This document shows, piece after piece, positions 60,562 through 64,000 of a stretch of DNA of 64,000 nucleotides (its first letter is position 1; the number at the start of each line of letters is the position of its first letter). The DNA lies in assembly GCA_000827495.1 (NCBI GenBank), contig KN817529.1, positions 124,001 through 188,000 of the forward strand, read 5' to 3'. Position numbers and translations under genes: made by a program. Origin of the DNA: Hypholoma sublateritium FD-334 SS-4. Its lineage: Eukaryota; Basidiomycota; Agaricomycetes; Agaricales; Strophariaceae. The notes under the pieces were generated by a model. The model saw only the letters and a list, made by a program, of their open reading frames with translations. It was not told the DNA's origin and did not search any database.

Positions 60562-61180
60562 ATGTCCCAACGGTGAGCCCTCCCCGCCCCGCGCCGCCGC
60601 CGCCCCCCACCTCGCCGTTCCCAACTCAGTGCTCACCCGCCCGCACACAGACTCCGCGCCTCGCCGTCGCTGCGCGACCGCTCCGCACTGCTCGGCGCCA
60701 CGCCACCTGCCTCCGGCCGCTCGTCGCCCTTTGGCGGCAGCGTGTACACCGCGGCGCCGCAGGGCCACCGCTACGCGGACGACCTCGAGGGCCAGAACGA
60801 CGAGGCGCTCGAGGGCCTCAGCGCGAAGGTCAAGCTGCTGAAGGATGTGAGTGAGTCTGCGGCGCACGGTGGTTTGCCGTATGGCGCGGTTGCTGACGGG
60901 GTATGCTGTTGGTGTAGATCACGATCGGTATTGGGAACGAGGTGCGCGAGTCGACGATTCAGCTGAGCCAGATGGTATGTACTGCCTGCACCTGCGCGCC
61001 GTGTCTGTACTGACCTGCTTCTAGAACGACGCGTTTGCGGAAACCGGGGGGATACTCTCGGGGACGTTCCGGCGGATGAACAACATGGCTGCGCGGCAGG
61101 GCTGTCGCTGGCTATGGTACATCGTCTTTCTCGTCATTGTATTCTGGTTCTTCTTGGTTGTATGGTGGTTTCGGCGGTGA
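60562..61180 (+). CDS. BET1: ER-Golgi SNARE Bet1
   Basis: Q-SNARE for ER-to-Golgi vesicle fusion. Exon 1 is only MSQ plus two bases (60562-60572, donor gtgagc). Then LRASPSLRDRSALLGATP, a Ser/Gly-rich part, and the SNARE helix: RYADDLEGQNDEALEGLSAK, VKLLKD, ITIGIGNEVRESTIQLSQM and NDAFAETGGILSGTFRRMNN. It ends with one hydrophobic C-terminal anchor, WLWYIVFLIVVFWFFLVVWW, and FRR, a usual tail-anchored SNARE layout. Gln in the GIGNEV...QLSQM region is compatible with the Qc class. Three or four introns. It is convergent with the SUMO protease gene. Confidence 0.9.
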
Positions 61181-61418
61181 CCTCTCTGTTTTCCACCTCT
61201 TGTACTCTATTCCCTTTGGTTATCCGTCATTACTTCTTTCATATTGTTTCCCACTCAAATGCTCAAGCAGGGGTCTATTTATTCCCCATTCACTCTGCGG
61301 CGCACACGGCGCACCAACACAAAGACAGGAACCCAACGAAAGCAAGATTATTCATAATATTACAGCAGCCATACAAATAGGAAAAATCCGAGAGCGAACA
61401 AAACAACATAGCACGTCG

Positions 61419-63906
61419 TCAGCGGTCATCACGAAGCGTAGCATTGCCAATCTCCCATATCATCCGCCGCCGCAGATACGGCATGTCTTGTTGTGAGAAG
61501 TTGAAGTTATCTTCCCCTCTTGATATTGCCTCCATGAACTGGCAGGTAAACACACCACAATCATACCCATTTTCTTGCTGGGGTGTACTCTGAGGAAAGT
61601 TCAGCGATGAGCACCCTATTCTGGGATAATTGCTAGAAGCAACGGTACTCACGTCTGGAGCCCAGTCTTCCCAGCCGGTGAAGTCAAAGTCCTTCTTTTT
61701 CTTGTTTAGATGCTCCAGCTTGACATAATCGCGCAATCTCTGTTACACGTCAGCCTCGGATTCCAGCGGGCAACATCTCCACTCACCCGGAAGACATGCT
61801 CTTTGGCCATCCCCATGCTATCGTAGGACTCGAATCGCTTCCGACGGAAGTTGATCGCAGCCGCCGTCCAATGCGCATTGCCGTGATTGACCGGCATGAA
61901 CACGACATCCTTCGAGAATATATCGACCTGCAGGTAATCAGTACGAAGATAGCACAAACAACGCTTAGAAGCACACACCCTCTTAGTCCACTTCGGGAGC
62001 CGGCCCTTCTCATAGCCCTCCGAAACGAGCTTGCTCCAGAAGAACGAGCTGAAGCAGTGCACGTTCAGCGGCGCCCGGACCGCCCGCTTCCCCTTCGCCG
62101 GCGTGGGGTTCTCCTTCGCGCTCTCCGAGCGCGCGAGCAGCATCGCGCCGTAGAAGTTGATGATTTCGTCGTTCAGCCACTGCCCGGGAAGCAGCCTCGA
62201 CAAATCCGTGTGCGACACCTGCTCCTTCGAGAACTTGGCTATCACGCCGCGCTTCCGTATGAGCTCGTTCACGTTCTTCTCGTCCTCCGGCGGGAGGGAT
62301 GTCGGGAGCGGCTTCACGGGAGGCCGGAGGAAGCGTTCAATAGCATCATCCTTTGCGCGACGTGAGATTTGCAGTTGATTGAGGTTGGGGAAGAAGGGCT
62401 TGGGATTGGGGCTGAGGGGGCATAAGTTCATGTGAGCGCAAGTAGCACGCGTGAGACGCACCTGTTCAATGTAGCTTTGGCATTATCAAACGCGCGTTGT
62501 AAGGGCTCCTGCTATTAAATGCGTTAGAGGCGCCGATGCGTCAAGAAAACAAGATGAGCCATCTACCTTCCCAAATTGAGATTCCCAGTCGAGTAGTGCA
62601 CGCTGACGTCCTCCGCGACGTACCGTGCCGCCCATTGCTGAGGACCCTGTTTGTATGTAATCGTTCAGAACAAAAAAAAGCTAGATTGCTGTAATATGGT
62701 ACGCACGCATTGGGGACTGAGAGTCTGATTGAGGATTTCCGAAAGGCAATTTGTCGAGTCTGCGTTTGTAGGCCAAAAGAGCTAAGACAGTGTTAGGATG
62801 CGCACAAGTAGGCTCAACTCTCGCCACTTACTCTGGAAATCATCGAAACTCGAGTTATACCCTACATATTATCTCAATTAAGAAGTTAGTCGAGGTACCC
62901 AGATGAGCACCACGCACCCGTCGCGCGCCGTATTTTGTACAACTCCTTCATCCTTTCTAACTCCCGGTGCACCTCTGCCTTGTGCACGCCTGCGAATATA
63001 TGCTCCCGCTTCCGGGGATTGCGGCGCAGAGGAACGCGCTGCGACGGCTGAGACGAGGCTCGCGACGGTTGACTCCCGAGGTCCATCCGTGAGTCGGAGA
63101 ACACGCTCGGCGGCTGCGACGCTTGTGGCGGCGGGTGCTGTCCAAGCTGTAGTTCGCGCATACGCGGCACGACGTCGTGCTGCAGCTCGGTGTCTGTCGA
63201 TGGTGGGGTCAGCAGCTGTGCGGGTGTTCGCGCGAGTGTCGGCGTGGCGGTCGACGCAGGAGTGGTCCTCGGCGTGGCTAACGACGCCTGGGTAGTTCCC
63301 GGCGTCGACTGTCTGCGAGGGTCGATGCGGAGTGAGATGGGGATGGCGCTGGGGCGGGATGGCGTTCGCGAGTGCGTCGAGAACTTCGTGGGTGATGGGG
63401 GTAGAGGTATGTCTTCAGGTCGCAGTGCAGAGCCGCTGGCCCGTGGTGGGGGATCCGTAGCGGATATGGGTGGGGATATGGGCCGCGTGATAGGTGTCGA
63501 GGCTAGTCGAGAGGGTCGTGTCGGCGAAAGCTGCCGCGGGGTCGTCGATGTCGTTGAGGCCGAGTCCGCCGGCTCCGTCGGTAGATGGCTCGCAGAGGAA
63601 TCTGAGTCGTCCGAGTCGCCCCTCGAACTCATGAATATTGCTACGCTGACATCAGTGCGGCGCTCTATACACTGAGAAGGGCCGCAACATACACGGTAGC
63701 ACGGTTCGAACGGTGACCCCGATGGACTGAGCAGTGTCCCCGACGAGAGTAACGAACTCCCACCCCAGCCCGGACCACCGCGTACTGATCCCTGGGGTCT
63801 CTGGTGGGCTCAGCGAGCCACCCTCGTACCCGTTTAGATCAAGGCGCGGGTGTTTGGGACTACGCGTCGGGAGCAAAGGTGCCGCCTGGCGTTTACGCGA
63901 ATTCAT
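61419..63906 (-). CDS. ULP1: SUMO protease Ulp1 (SENP family)
   Basis: Cysteine protease that matures SUMO and removes it from targets, usually at the nuclear envelope. The only ATG near the 5' end is at 63906 (MNSRKRQAAPLLPTRSPKH). The N-terminal 450 residues are Ser/Pro/Thr-rich and disordered. The catalytic domain runs from about 62300 to 61419: LPGQWLNDEIINFYGAML, CFSSFFWSKLV, then the catalytic His in VNHGNAHWTAAAIN, Asp in RKRFESYDSMG, and Gln/Cys in QENGYDCGVFTCQF. It ends IWEIGNATLRDDR. About seven introns, including exons for FDDFQTLLAYKRRLDK and ALLDWESQFGK. The gene appears complete within the window. Confidence 0.93.
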
Positions 63907-64000
63907 GCAAGATGCGGGTCGGCCTGCGCTGACTGCGAGAGCTGGCTGAGCTGGCGTGTACAGTACGTCAAACACGCAGTGATTTGACGCGTGCTGGACG

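Noticed and set aside
1..64000. CRISPR arrays, bacterial operons, Shine-Dalgarno sites
   Set aside because: The window is clearly eukaryotic, with short GT-AG introns in nearly all genes.

Overview
The window looks like nuclear DNA of an agaricomycete basidiomycete, probably wood- or litter-associated. The evidence is genes broken by many GT-AG introns of about 50-65 nt, a FunK1-type fungal kinase, a DUF6533-type seven-helix protein, and basidiomycete-style NRPS-like reductase and PKS genes. No rRNA, tRNA, CRISPR array, virus or intact transposon was recognised. Gene limits below are genomic spans that include introns; exons were assembled by eye from splice signals and reading frame.

Layout. 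0-9 kb: Mph1/FANCM helicase (+), a DUF6533-like membrane protein (-), a 51-bp degenerate minisatellite, and threonine aldolase (-). 9-28 kb is the accessory part: an adenylation-thiolation-reductase enzyme (-), a second multi-pass membrane protein (-), and a large polyketide synthase (+) with order KS-AT-DH-(degenerate region)-KR-ACP-TE. Long gene-poor, AT-rich stretches separate them. Together they form a candidate biosynthetic locus. 29-49 kb is a dense housekeeping block: a ZNF706-like zinc finger, Tim10, Utp4, a FunK1 kinase, a Gly-rich secreted protein, a small membrane protein, peptidyl-tRNA hydrolase 2, Has1, a TMEM33/Pom33-like protein, a CBS-PB1 protein and Sgf11. 49-58 kb carries duplications: two tandem MFS transporters and a second peptidyl-tRNA hydrolase 2. 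58-64 kb: a UPF0658 Golgi protein, the SNARE Bet1 and the SUMO protease Ulp1.

The strongest unexplained signal is at splicing level. Several genes make sense only if they contain extremely small exons: two successive 4-nt exons in Mph1, a 15-nt exon carrying the DTVT motif in threonine aldolase, a 6-nt exon at the same codon in both peptidyl-tRNA hydrolase copies, a 7-nt exon at the same codon in both MFS copies, 11 nt in Sgf11 and 13 nt in the TMEM33-like gene. Each restores a frame and a protein stretch that fits the family. Automatic gene models are likely to be wrong at these points. Two introns in the duplicated copies also appear to use GC-AG ends.
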